A stretch of 64,000 bases of DNA, taken from assembly GCF_010993955.1 (NCBI RefSeq), contig NZ_WIXL01000002.1, positions 1-64,000 of the forward strand, in the 5' to 3' direction. Position numbers and translations under genes: made by a program. This document shows, in pieces, positions 9,535 to 18,250 of the stretch (positions are counted from its first letter, which is position 1; every line of letters starts with the position of its first letter). Under the pieces are notes generated by a model. It made no database searches and had not been told where the DNA came from. It saw only the letters and a program-made list of their open reading frames with translations. The DNA is from Oceanobacillus halotolerans. GTDB lineage: Bacteria; Bacillota; Bacilli; Bacillales; Amphibacillaceae.

Positions 9535-9966
9535 ATGTATTTTCCTTCCAAGAAAGATCGATGGTTATCCATTATTCTATGGGGTGTTTCTCTTGTTGGG
9601 ATTATAATCCCTTTAATAACAGGGAGTATTTTAACCGTCATTTTTACTGTTCCGTTAGCAATAATTTTATTATGGTTCTGGTTCCGAACGGGTTATTTAA
9701 TAGAAGAAGATAAGATAAAGGTACGCTATGGACCTATTAGACAAACCGTTAACATAAAGGAGATAAAACGAATACATAAACGAAAACTGCCATTATCTGC
9801 ACCAGCATTATCAATGGATCGGATTGAAATCATGTGCAGTAAATTCAACGTGGTAACCATTTCACCTGAGAATCAGGAAAAATTTATCGAAACACTTTTA
9901 GCCATTAATCCAGCCATCAAATTAGATGATCACCTTAAAGAAAAAATTCAGAGCAAAAGGAGGTAA
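9535..9966 (+). CDS. Membrane-anchored bacterial PH-domain protein (YyaB/YdeH-like)
   Basis: 143 residues: two closely spaced transmembrane segments (about 11-30 and 33-52) followed by a small beta-rich domain opening with GYLIEEDKIKVRYGP, typical of bacterial PH-like domains. The domain would face the cytoplasm and probably mediates protein contacts; no enzymatic motif is present. GGAGG precedes the ATG. Its stop codon overlaps the ribosome site of cysK, so the two genes are translationally close, though no functional link is known. Confidence 0.7.
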   Translation: MYFPSKKDRWLSIILWGVSLVGIIIPLITGSILTVIFTVPLAIILLWFWFRTGYLIEEDKIKVRYGPIRQTVNIKEIKRIHKRKLPLSAPALSMDRIEIMCSKFNVVTISPENQEKFIETLLAINPAIKLDDHLKEKIQSKRR

Positions 9967-9970
9967 CTAT

Positions 9971-10894
9971 ATGAAGGTAGTTGATACGGTAGCGGATTTA
10001 GTTGGACAAACGCCAATTGTAAAATTAAATAAGCTTGTACCTAAGGGTTCTGCCGATGTTTATGTTAAATTGGAGTCATTTAATCCTAGTAAAAGTGTTA
10101 AAGATCGTGCAGCTTATAGTATGATCCTAAAAGCAGAAGAAGAGGGAAGAATTAAGCCTGGAGACACCATCATCGAACCAACAAGCGGAAATACTGGAAT
10201 TGGATTAGCAATGAATGCGGCAGCAAAAGGGTATAAAGCGATCTTAGTTATGCCTGATAACTCAACACAAGAACGTAGAAACCTTTTAAAAGCATATGGA
10301 GCAAAAGTAGTGTTAACACCAAGTGAGGAAAAAATGCCTGGTGCAATCAAAAAAGCATTAGAATTACAAAACGAAATCCCTGGGAGTTTCATCCCACAGC
10401 AATTTGAAAACGAAGCAAATCCAGATATACACCGCAAAACGACTGCTTTAGAAATATACAAACAAATGAATGGTCAATTAGATGCATTTGTTTGTACAGC
10501 AGGAACAGGTGGGACTGTTACAGGTACAGGGGAAGTATTAAAAGAGAAAATCCCAAACCTATACATAGCAGTTGCTGAACCAAAAGGGTCCCCTGTCTTA
10601 TCTGGTGGTAAGCCTGGAAGCCATAAATTAGTTGGTACAAGTCCTGGATTTATTCCAGATATTTTAAATACATCTATTTATGACGACATTGTTCAAATTC
10701 ATGATGAAGAAGCAGTAAATATGTTTAAACAACTTCCACAGAAGGAAGGAATATTTATTGGATTATCTGGTGCTGCAGCGGTTGTCACTGCAATACGTGT
10801 TGCAAAACGGATTGGAAAGGGAAAACGTGTCTTATGTATTGCACCAGACACAGGTGAACGATATCTAAGTATGGACTTATTTCATGAAAACTAA
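9971..10894 (+). CDS. cysK: Cysteine synthase (O-acetylserine sulfhydrylase)
   Basis: 307-residue PLP enzyme making cysteine from O-acetylserine and sulfide. The PLP lysine is K44 in PSKSVKDRAA, the substrate loop TSGNTG is at 71-76, and GTGGTVTGTG forms the phosphate cup. Start ATG at 9971 follows AGGAGG with seven bases spacing. The length and the NPSKSVKDR motif fit CysK/YtkP-type synthases; a cystathionine beta-synthase-like member (MccA) is less likely because no mccB neighbour exists. Cysteine made here would feed bacillithiol synthesis (bshA lies at 62 kb) and iron-sulfur clusters. No CymR box or S-box was recognised upstream. Confidence 0.88.
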   Translation: MKVVDTVADLVGQTPIVKLNKLVPKGSADVYVKLESFNPSKSVKDRAAYSMILKAEEEGRIKPGDTIIEPTSGNTGIGLAMNAAAKGYKAILVMPDNSTQERRNLLKAYGAKVVLTPSEEKMPGAIKKALELQNEIPGSFIPQQFENEANPDIHRKTTALEIYKQMNGQLDAFVCTAGTGGTVTGTGEVLKEKIPNLYIAVAEPKGSPVLSGGKPGSHKLVGTSPGFIPDILNTSIYDDIVQIHDEEAVNMFKQLPQKEGIFIGLSGAAAVVTAIRVAKRIGKGKRVLCIAPDTGERYLSMDLFHEN

Positions 10895-10911
10895 GTTGTA
10901 AAATCAGTTTT

Positions 10912-10953
10912 AGAGGAGTTAGTGTTTTTTATCATTAACTCCTCTTTGTTTTG
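10912..10953 (+). terminator. Terminator after cysK
   Basis: AGAGGAGTTA pairs with TAACTCCTCT, followed by a T-rich tract. Confidence 0.8.
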
Positions 10954-11113
10954 TTCAATAGGCTTAATTGTACATAATGTTACGAGAATAAAGAATAATG
11001 GGTAACGGAGCTATTTGTTTTAATAAAATATTCATCTCTGATGCATTATTAATGGAAAGTGTTAAAAAATATCACTAGTACATTATTACGAGTGGGAGGG
11101 AGGGATAACATTT

Positions 11114-11734
11114 ATGAAGAAGCTTTGCATTATTGGAATGATCATGTTAATGGCTTTTCCGATAACAGCGAATGCTGAAATTAAGCATTTTAAGGAACCG
11201 CCTTTTGAATTCTATAAAGTTTCTCCAGGTGATTCTTTTTGGTATATTGCACAACGTTATGGCTTAGACTACCGGGAGTTAATGCGCCTAAATCCTAATG
11301 TGGAACCAACCAATATGCTGGTTGGCTCTGTTATTCGATTAAAGTCTTCTGCGCCAAGTCCTAGTAATTTTGAACAGCAAGTAGTGAACCTTGTGAATAA
11401 GGAAAGATCAAAGCAAGGTTTAGCACCATTAAAACACCGTGCAGATATTAAAAATGTCGCAACCAAAAAAGCACAAGACATGATTAATTCAAACTATTTT
11501 TCTCATACCAGTCCAAATTATGGATCACCGTTTGATATGTTGAAAACATTTGGGATTAGTTATCAATCAGCAGGGGAAAACATTGCAAAAGGACAAAAGA
11601 CACCTGAGGAAGTGATGAACGCATGGATGAACTCTGCTGGACATAGACAAAATATTTTAAATCCCGATTTTAATTCCATTGGCGTAGGATACTATCAAGG
11701 TGCATGGGTACAACTGTTTATAAAATCTAGATAA
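11114..11734 (+). CDS. Secreted LysM + CAP/SCP-domain protein (YkwD-like)
   Basis: 206 residues: Sec signal peptide (1-21, cleavage after A-N-A), one LysM domain (about 34-77, YKVSPGDSFWYIAQRYGL...) that binds peptidoglycan, then a CAP/SCP domain (about 87-203) with the family histidine in FSHTSP and the GENIAKG and W-M-N-S-A-G-H-R motifs. Bacillus proteins of this design (YkwD and relatives) are exported, several during sporulation. The CAP domain may bind lipid or cleave peptides; its activity in bacteria is uncertain. A GGGAGGGAGG ribosome site lies before the ATG and a palindromic terminator follows. Monocistronic. Confidence 0.85.
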   Translation: MKKLCIIGMIMLMAFPITANAEIKHFKEPPFEFYKVSPGDSFWYIAQRYGLDYRELMRLNPNVEPTNMLVGSVIRLKSSAPSPSNFEQQVVNLVNKERSKQGLAPLKHRADIKNVATKKAQDMINSNYFSHTSPNYGSPFDMLKTFGISYQSAGENIAKGQKTPEEVMNAWMNSAGHRQNILNPDFNSIGVGYYQGAWVQLFIKSR

Positions 11735-11736
11735 TA

Positions 11737-11773
11737 AATAAGTCCAATTGAACGCTCAATTGGACTTATTTAT
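11737..11773 (+). terminator. Terminator after LysM-CAP gene
   Basis: AATAAGTCCAATTGA pairs perfectly with TCAATTGGACTTATT. Confidence 0.88.
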
Positions 11774-11783
11774 CCCGCATGTA

Positions 11784-11917
11784 ACGGGCAGTAAGACCCC
11801 CACTTCAAGATTTCAGGAGATCCAAGAAAGATAAGTGGGGGATCAAACTGCCCGTATTAAATGTCCGATTTGTTCAACTAACAATCAGTGGAGGGGAAAG
11901 GAAACCCCCACTGATTG
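11784..11917. repeat. Nested stem-loop element
   Basis: Non-coding stretch with an outer stem ACGGGCAGT (11784) / ACTGCCCGT (11847), an inner stem CCCCCACTT (11797) / AAGTGGGGG (11833), and a second strong hairpin CAATCAGTGG (11882) / CCACTGATTG (11908) with complementary G4/C4 tracts. All pairings are seen directly. It resembles structured repeats scattered in Bacillaceae genomes; a link to transposon ends or their guide-like RNAs is only a guess. No other copy occurs in this window. Confidence 0.65.
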
Positions 11918-11962
11918 AAGTTTCACTTTATTGGATTTTGCTAAAAGCTCGTAAACACCTTA

Positions 11963-12000
11963 TTGCATAGTTGATATATTATGCGCAGTAATTGTTTAGT
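11963..12000 (+). repeat. Solo tip of the inverted-repeat element
   Basis: TTGCATAGTTGATATATTATGCGCAGTA matches, with few changes, the left tip of the copy at 44.47 kb. Only the tip is present, so this is a decayed or deleted copy. Confidence 0.6.
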
Positions 12001-12040
12001 ACGCTAAAACAGCAAAGAATTTGAAAAGAGCATATTTATT

Positions 12041-12772
12041 TTAGAGAAATCCGTTATAAATAGGGGCTCGATATGCAGAATGCACATAGTCTATCATCGT
12101 TTTATAATCGAATACAGGTAATCCTACAGCCTCCTGGACAGCTTTTGAATATGGAGGTAGAAAGCTACATTCAAGTAATATTGCTTTTATATCCGGATCC
12201 TCTTGGACCATTTGAGAAGCAAGAGAAACAACCTCCTGTTTGATTCCTTCCTCATTTAGAACACCACTTTCTTTCACACAAGCATCATAAAAATAAGAGG
12301 TATTCTGTAATCCCTTAATGCTCAATCGATTCATATCTTGAATACCAATTTCTGTTAGTAACTGTTCATTTAATAATGTGGAATCAGCTGTGATCACACC
12401 AATTTTTTCCGTAGTATTGACCATTAAGAAAAGAAATGGAAGTTGTAATAAACTAGATAAAAATACCGGAACTTGTAGAGCATCACGTAATTGATTTTGA
12501 TAATATAATAAAAAACCACAATCCGCTGTAATGGCCTTAGCACCATTCTTCACAAGTTCCTGACCCTTTGCAATAATTTCAGGTACAACAGTAGAATCTT
12601 TATTCGCTATTTTTGTAGCAGTAACATTATCTAATGTTCGATATAAAACAGGATAAGAGTAAGTAGTAGCATTCCCAACATCACCAGGAATCATTGGCAC
12701 ATACGTATCAAGCATTAAAATTCCGACCGTAAAGCCATAATACACTTGACCTTTATTTGCCTTATAGATCAT
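12041..12772 (-). CDS. Aspartate/glutamate racemase family protein
   Basis: 243 residues of the Asp/Glu/hydantoin racemase superfamily. Two cysteines in the expected catalytic context are visible: C85 in TADCGF and C202 in LLECSF, which would act as paired acid-base residues on either face of the substrate. AAAGGAG precedes the ATG. Whether it racemises aspartate, glutamate or hydantoin, or is a non-racemase relative such as maleate isomerase or a decarboxylase, cannot be told from sequence. It is monocistronic; D-serine dehydratase lies 4 kb away but no operon links them. Confidence 0.8.
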   Translation of the reverse strand: MIYKANKGQVYYGFTVGILMLDTYVPMIPGDVGNATTYSYPVLYRTLDNVTATKIANKDSTVVPEIIAKGQELVKNGAKAITADCGFLLYYQNQLRDALQVPVFLSSLLQLPFLFLMVNTTEKIGVITADSTLLNEQLLTEIGIQDMNRLSIKGLQNTSYFYDACVKESGVLNEEGIKQEVVSLASQMVQEDPDIKAILLECSFLPPYSKAVQEAVGLPVFDYKTMIDYVHSAYRAPIYNGFL

Positions 12773-12901
12773 TTTATTCTCCTTTCCAGTATACTAATCA
12801 TAGTATGGGACAGCTGTTTTCTTTTTACTTATTTCTCATTCATATTATTTGGAAATAGAAAAGAGGAGAAAGGAACTGCATGCAGTATCTATCCTATTTC
12901 G

Positions 12902-12939
<38 letters not shown>

Positions 12940-13016
12940 CATTAGTTTATTCATTCCATCTCAATAACAAAGTATACTTGTGATAGTGAGATGAAATGAA
13001 ATTTTTATCCGTTTAA

Positions 13017-14546
13017 TTACTCTAAATCAACTTTTGGTAATGGTTTTCTTGCCGGACCTTCGATGATTTCGCCCGTGTAGGAAAACCTCGATCCATGGCA
13101 AGGACAATCCCAAGTTCTATCCCCAGCATTCCATTCCACCTCGCATCTCATATGCGTACATGTGGTATCTAATGCATGTAAATTATATTTGGTGTCTTTG
13201 TATACACCAACACGTTGTCCGTTTATGTGTGTAACCATCGCTTCATCACTTGATAGGTCTTTGACGGAATTGTCTGCATATTCTAGTTTACCCTTTATAA
13301 AATGTTTTGCAACATCTGCGTTCATACTGGTGAATTTCTTAATTGCTGGATCTGCTTGAAATCGAGATGGCGAATATAAATCTTCATATGGTGAATCTTC
13401 GCCTAAAATCCGATCACTTATGATTTTTGCAGCAATCGTTCCATTGGTCATGCCCCATTTTCGAAATCCTGTTGCAATAAAAACGGATGGCTGTTCTTTT
13501 GTCATTGGTCCAATATATGGGACTTTATCTAATGTAGTTAAATCTTGTGTTGACCAACGATAAAGAAATTTGTCTATGCCAAAATGTTTTTCGGCAAATG
13601 ATTGTAGTGCTTTATAGTGATCGATTGTTGGTATCCCTTGTCCGGTTTTATGATTTTCACCACCAATCAACCACAGATCTTCATTACCAATTGTTGTTGT
13701 TCGAATCGACCTTGTTGGAGACTCTGCATTAATATACATTCCTCCAGGAAACTTTTTATTCGTCTTAATACCAATAACATAAGCTCTTTCTGGGTACATT
13801 CTGGAAAAATAAAAGCCATTCCCATCATTAAAAGGAAAATGCGAGGCTGTTACAACATGTCTACATGTGATGTGATGATCATCTCTTGTTACAATTGTTG
13901 GATACGCTTTTTGTTTTATATCAAGTGCAGCGGTATTTTCATATAACTTTACTCCGTTATTTACACATTCTTCTAATAGTGCCCTTAAATATTGTAAGGG
14001 ATGAAATTGTGCCTGATTTTTCATTACTAATGCGGATTTAATTGGAATATCTAACGGTATACTTTCGGTAAGTTCACTCGGAATATTTAACTGATCATAC
14101 GCTTTTTTTTCGGTTTCTAACTTGGAGAGATATGTATCGGAATTCGTATAAATATAAGCATCCTCTTTTTTAAAATCACAATCAATCTCTAATTCATTTA
14201 TCGTTTGTTCAATCATTTCCTTTGCCTCTGTACAAGCTTGATAATATAGGGAGGCTTTCTCCAGTCCAAAATGTTGGATAAATTCATCATAGATTAGACC
14301 GTGCTGTGCCGTTACCTTAGCAGTTGTATGACCTGTTGTGCCATTTAAGATGACATCTGAATCAATTAAGGCTACTTTTACATTTTGTTTTGCTAATAGA
14401 TAAGCTGTTGTTATTCCCGTAATCCCACCACCTACTATGCCGACATCAACATTTATCGACTCTTCTAATTTAGGAAATTGAGGGAAACGAACGGAATCTC
14501 GCCAATAAGGTTCTGGAAATTTGGGCATTATGCTTTTAATATCCAT
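13017..14546 (-). CDS. yhfW: FAD-dependent oxidoreductase with C-terminal Rieske domain (YhfW-like)
   Basis: 509 residues: an N-terminal FAD-binding amine-oxidase/DAO fold (dinucleotide motif VGIVGGGITG at about 36-45) fused to a Rieske [2Fe-2S] domain at the C-terminus with C463-x-H465 and C481-x2-H484. This is the domain order and length of B. subtilis YhfW. Electrons would pass between FAD and the cluster, but substrate and partner are unknown in the family. No signal peptide, so cytoplasmic. AAAGGAG lies before the ATG. Monocistronic; about 240 bases downstream (12773-13016) hold nothing recognisable. Confidence 0.88.
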   Translation of the reverse strand: MDIKSIMPKFPEPYWRDSVRFPQFPKLEESINVDVGIVGGGITGITTAYLLAKQNVKVALIDSDVILNGTTGHTTAKVTAQHGLIYDEFIQHFGLEKASLYYQACTEAKEMIEQTINELEIDCDFKKEDAYIYTNSDTYLSKLETEKKAYDQLNIPSELTESIPLDIPIKSALVMKNQAQFHPLQYLRALLEECVNNGVKLYENTAALDIKQKAYPTIVTRDDHHITCRHVVTASHFPFNDGNGFYFSRMYPERAYVIGIKTNKKFPGGMYINAESPTRSIRTTTIGNEDLWLIGGENHKTGQGIPTIDHYKALQSFAEKHFGIDKFLYRWSTQDLTTLDKVPYIGPMTKEQPSVFIATGFRKWGMTNGTIAAKIISDRILGEDSPYEDLYSPSRFQADPAIKKFTSMNADVAKHFIKGKLEYADNSVKDLSSDEAMVTHINGQRVGVYKDTKYNLHALDTTCTHMRCEVEWNAGDRTWDCPCHGSRFSYTGEIIEGPARKPLPKVDLE

Positions 14547-14631
14547 CTATAATACGCTCCTTTTGATAACGAAAGAATCATTAATGTTATTGTTACCAAA
14601 AGCTTTAAAGCTATTCTAGATTGTTAGGTAT

Positions 14632-14668
14632 AAAAAAACAGTTCTAGAAACAATGATCCTAGAACTGT
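14632..14668 (-). terminator. Terminator (minus strand) near hemerythrin-like gene
   Basis: On the minus strand ACAGTTCTAG pairs with CTAGAACTGT and is followed by a T7 run. It lies just past the hemerythrin-like gene. Confidence 0.88.
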
Positions 14669-14678
14669 CATCTGGAGA

Positions 14679-15104
14679 CTATTCTTCTAATAAACTTTCT
14701 TCACTTCTACTATGAATTCTATTGATAACGAGTAATGATTGAAATTTATTCATGATGTCTTCGGTTATTTTTCGGCTTTCCTTCAAGCTATCCTTAATCT
14801 CTCCTACTACAATCCGCAAGAGATCATGATCCCGTGTTAACTCATAAATTTTTGGTTGTAATTCAGGGTTTTCCTTTGCAATTTCTTGATACAATCCATC
14901 ATCATCTTCCTCAGCATCTGCGTGTGCAATAACACGTGTCTCCCAATGGTCCACCAATGCATCAGCTGCCTTCACACAATCATCCATTCTGTTCTCCTGA
15001 AATAATCGAAATGTAACTTCTGTTAGATCACGTGCTTCTGCAAATGAACCATCATGGATGGACCGGTGTGATGCTAGTTTTCGTAATGCTGGTCCTGTAG
15101 CCAT
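14679..15104 (-). CDS. Hemerythrin-like HHE-domain protein
   Basis: 141 residues, all helical, with histidines and acids spaced as in the hemerythrin HHE family: H13/H17, H53, H61-x3-E65, H93 and H131-x3-E135. These would bind a di-iron centre that senses or carries O2, NO or iron. The gene sits next to the nitrate reductase operon on the same strand, separated by a repeat element and about 340 bases, so a role in nitrosative stress or iron-centre repair (as for RIC/YtfE proteins) is attractive but inferred. Own ribosome site is weak (GGGGG) and it has its own terminator. Confidence 0.7.
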   Translation of the reverse strand: MATGPALRKLASHRSIHDGSFAEARDLTEVTFRLFQENRMDDCVKAADALVDHWETRVIAHADAEEDDDGLYQEIAKENPELQPKIYELTRDHDLLRIVVGEIKDSLKESRKITEDIMNKFQSLLVINRIHSRSEESLLEE

Positions 15105-15235
15105 AACTATCGCCCCCCATCTCTACTATTCATTTTATGTAAATATCATAACATAACAGTCCCTGCATCAATAAACATTATGCAGGGACATGGTGTTTGT
15201 TCTAAGATGAGAATGTTTAAAATTTATTCAGGAAT

Positions 15236-15432
15236 GTCTAGCTAGCACCAACCCCCTCGAGGGCTTAAGCTAATCATCTATGTGGCAAAGACCGCCACAC
15301 CATGCTTGGCTTGTAGCTTGGCAGATAAGCATCATAACTTTCCTACTGCATAAGTGCAGCTAAGGCTTTCGCCATAAGAACTTGGCGAAAAGCCTAGTTT
15401 TCTAATCGGAGGTGCTCAAGGTGCTTCTAGCT
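15236..15432 (+). repeat. Repeat element copy B (core only)
   Basis: About 200 bases matching only the core of copies A, C and D (CCCCTCGAG..CTTAAG, then GCTTGGCAGATAAG, TACTGCATAAGTGCA, TTTTCTAATCGG). The terminal arms are absent. It is the most diverged core in the window. The hairpin GGCTTTCGCC / GGCGAAAAGCC is kept. It fills the gap between narI and the hemerythrin-like gene and ends eleven bases from the narI stop codon. Confidence 0.8.
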
Positions 15433-15442
15433 TTTCTTATGT

Positions 15443-16174
15443 CTAATTCAGCTTTTTGCGTTTTGCTACTTTTGGCTTGTTGTGTGGTTTTACATTTCGA
15501 TATACAACATAGTTTCTCTTCAAATATCCTAATGGTAAACTAAATACATGGACTAACCTAGTAAATGGCCATATGGCAAATAAAACAAATGCCAAAAAGA
15601 CATGCATCTGAAATCCAATTGGGGCTTGAGCCATTGCCACAATCATTCCTTGAGATGGTTGAAATGTCAGTATTTCACGCATCCACGGTCCGATTACTAC
15701 CCGGTAATCAAAGTCACCACCTGTAGCAGTATAACCAGCCGTATTCGTAAAACCTACTAGCACAACAATCCCAAGCATTACTAAGGCAACATAATCACTT
15801 ACAGAACTATTTTTAATAACCCGCTTAACAGATACACGGCGAAGAAATAAAAAGAATCCGCCAATTACAACGGCAACCCCAGCCAAACCACCAAACCAAA
15901 TGGCACCGAAATGGTACATATGCTCATTAATCCCAATTGCATCAAACCATGCTTTCGGAATTAATACTCCTGCAACATGACCAAAAAATACGAAAATAAT
16001 CCCCCAATGAAATACCGTACTACCAAACCGTAATCGTCTTTGTTCTAAAAACTGACTAGATTTAGCTGTCCATCCAAATTGGTCGGTATTATACCGATAA
16101 ATATGCCCTAGTATAAAAATTGTTAACGATATATACGGAAATACGACCCAAAGAAAAATATCAAGGTTTGTCAT
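15443..16174 (-). CDS. narI: Respiratory nitrate reductase gamma subunit (cytochrome b)
   Basis: 243 residues with five transmembrane segments, the cytochrome b subunit that oxidises menaquinol and passes electrons through two haem b groups to NarH. Histidines suitable as haem ligands lie in helices 2 and 5 (FHWGIIFVFFGH, FQMHVF..TRLVHVFS). The ATG at 16174 is chosen since GGAAAGGA lies nine bases upstream; an in-frame TTG three codons earlier touches that site. Last gene of narGHJI, 20 bases after narJ. A repeat core follows immediately, with no clear terminator. Confidence 0.95.
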   Translation of the reverse strand: MTNLDIFLWVVFPYISLTIFILGHIYRYNTDQFGWTAKSSQFLEQRRLRFGSTVFHWGIIFVFFGHVAGVLIPKAWFDAIGINEHMYHFGAIWFGGLAGVAVVIGGFFLFLRRVSVKRVIKNSSVSDYVALVMLGIVVLVGFTNTAGYTATGGDFDYRVVIGPWMREILTFQPSQGMIVAMAQAPIGFQMHVFLAFVLFAIWPFTRLVHVFSLPLGYLKRNYVVYRNVKPHNKPKVAKRKKLN

Positions 16175-16194
16175 GGAGCCCAATCCTTTCCGTT

Positions 16195-16728
16195 TTAGGA
16201 TGCTTTTACATTTTTCATCAATTCATAGGAACAATCAATGGTAGCCTTTAGCAGAAAATGATAAGGGCTATCATTTTCTGCTAAATCCTGATCTACCTTT
16301 TTCATGGAGTTGAAATGTAATTTTAGTAATCGCTCTACATATTCATCCTCCGCTAAAGATAGAAACTCTAAAATAAGTGGTAAATAATCTGGTAACTCAT
16401 CTGTTTCTGCTTCAAGATCTGTATCATTGAAAATCTGACGTAACTTTACTAATGCTTCACCACGTTCCCTTGAATCTTTAAATACGTTATACGTTAAATT
16501 TAAGGTAGCGATCCCATGAAAATCAAACGTATAAACATAGTCTTCACACAATTTATCAAACGGTGTAGATTCTAAGTAATAGACAAAAGACTTTAAATAA
16601 GCATTAACTGTTGGGTTCTCAATCTTATCAATTTCTTTTTTTACCTCTGGTAAGGTGTCTAATACTTCTTTTTCTGGATAGTGCAAAAAAGTGGATGCTA
16701 TTTTATACACTTTTTGATGGGTTTTCAT
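16195..16728 (-). CDS. narJ: Nitrate reductase assembly chaperone NarJ
   Basis: 177-residue helical TorD/NarJ family chaperone needed for insertion of the molybdenum cofactor into NarG and for timing membrane attachment; it is not part of the final enzyme. Recognisable by its helical make-up and its fixed position between narH and narI. It overlaps the end of narH by 26 bases, and GGAGGG lies close before its ATG, pointing to translational coupling. Confidence 0.93.
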   Translation of the reverse strand: MKTHQKVYKIASTFLHYPEKEVLDTLPEVKKEIDKIENPTVNAYLKSFVYYLESTPFDKLCEDYVYTFDFHGIATLNLTYNVFKDSRERGEALVKLRQIFNDTDLEAETDELPDYLPLILEFLSLAEDEYVERLLKLHFNSMKKVDQDLAENDSPYHFLLKATIDCSYELMKNVKAS

Positions 16729-18250
16729 CTAACTCCCTCCAGAAGCCACTTTCATAATACTCTAATGGATCGGACACTTGTCCACCACCCATACAGCTAC
16801 GGCATGCCTCCATAAAGTCATATCCTGCATTACCTTGATGTGAAAACATCGTACCTGCTTCTTCACGGTGAGACTTTGGTATAACATAGCGATCTTCATA
16901 TTTGGCAATCGCAGATAATTCATACATCTCTCTAGCCATATCCTCTGTTAACCCTGCTTCTTCCAATATAGACATATCAAATTCTTTTCCTAATTCACGG
17001 TAACGCATATACGTACGCATTGCTACCAGCTTTTGAAGGACTTTTTTGACCACTTCTGTATCACCTGCTGTAAATAGGCTTGCTAAATATTGAATAGGGA
17101 TCCGGAATTGATTAATCGTTGGGAAAATAACATTTGGATTTAACGAATTAACTTGCTCTCCTAAAGCATTCATAAATGGACTTAATGGTGGTACATACCA
17201 TACCATTGGCATTGTTCTATATTCAGGATGCAATGGCAATGCAATTCTTTGCTCTACTGCCATCTTGTATACTGGAGAGCGCTGTGCTGCTTCAATCCAA
17301 TCCTCAGGAATCCCTTGTTTTATTGCTTCTTTTATAATCTCTGGATCATTTGGGTCTAAAAATGTACTAAGTTGGGCCTCGTATAACTCCTTGTCATCTT
17401 CTACAGATGCTGCCTCTAACACCTTATCAGCGTCGTATAAGACAATTCCAATATAACGAAGGCGACCAACACATGTTTCGGAACAAATAGTAGGTTGTCC
17501 ATTTTCAATTCTAGGGAAACAGAATGTGCATTTTTCCGCTTTATGGGTTTTCCAATTAAAATACACTTTTTTATACGGGCAACCTGTCATACAAAAACGC
17601 CAGCTGCGGCATGTTTCTTGATCCACTAACACGATTCCATCTTCTTCTCGCTTATACATTGCACCTGATGGGCAAGAAGAAACACATGATGGGTTTTGAC
17701 AATGCTCACAAATACGTGGCAAATACATCATAAAGGTTTCTTCAAATTCAAACTTAATTTGTTCATCCATATTACGCATATTAGGGTCATTTTTACCTGT
17801 TTCGTGAACACCACCTAAGTCGTCTTCCCAGTTAGGTCCCCATGTAATATCCATATATTCCCCAGTTAGTTGGGAAACTGGGCGAGCTACAGGCTGGTGC
17901 TCTTTTTCAGGACTATCAATTAATTTCTCATACTCATATGTCCATGGTTCATAATACTCATCAAGTTGTACGAGATTTTTATTATAGAAAATATTAAGTA
18001 GTTTACTGACACGACCTCCAGCACGCAATTCTAACTTCCCATTTTTAACATGCCATCCGCCTTTTCGTTCGTCGTTATCCTCCCATTCACGCGGATAACC
18101 GACACCTGGTTTGGTTTCCACGTTATTCCAGTACATATATTCAGCACCTGGACGATTGGTCCATGTATTGCTGCACGTAACACTACACGTATGACACCCA
18201 ATACACTTATCTAAGTTCATTACCATTCCAAATTGAGCTTTAATCTTCAA
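16703..18250 (-). CDS. narH: Respiratory nitrate reductase beta subunit (iron-sulfur)
   Basis: 515 residues, close to B. subtilis NarH. Four cysteine groups for one [3Fe-4S] and three [4Fe-4S] clusters are visible: C16-x2-C19-x2-C22-x3-C26; CEHCQNPSC...C; CRSWRFCMTGCP (a W replaces one cysteine, as in the [3Fe-4S] site of the family); and CTFCFPR...CSETC. It wires NarI to NarG on the cytoplasmic face. Start is TTG at 18250 giving MKIKAQFGMVMN, the conserved opening; AGAGGTGG precedes it. The start overlaps the narG stop by 11 bases. It overlaps narJ at the other end. Confidence 0.96.
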   Translation of the reverse strand: MKIKAQFGMVMNLDKCIGCHTCSVTCSNTWTNRPGAEYMYWNNVETKPGVGYPREWEDNDERKGGWHVKNGKLELRAGGRVSKLLNIFYNKNLVQLDEYYEPWTYEYEKLIDSPEKEHQPVARPVSQLTGEYMDITWGPNWEDDLGGVHETGKNDPNMRNMDEQIKFEFEETFMMYLPRICEHCQNPSCVSSCPSGAMYKREEDGIVLVDQETCRSWRFCMTGCPYKKVYFNWKTHKAEKCTFCFPRIENGQPTICSETCVGRLRYIGIVLYDADKVLEAASVEDDKELYEAQLSTFLDPNDPEIIKEAIKQGIPEDWIEAAQRSPVYKMAVEQRIALPLHPEYRTMPMVWYVPPLSPFMNALGEQVNSLNPNVIFPTINQFRIPIQYLASLFTAGDTEVVKKVLQKLVAMRTYMRYRELGKEFDMSILEEAGLTEDMAREMYELSAIAKYEDRYVIPKSHREEAGTMFSHQGNAGYDFMEACRSCMGGGQVSDPLEYYESGFWRELDENPSKSV

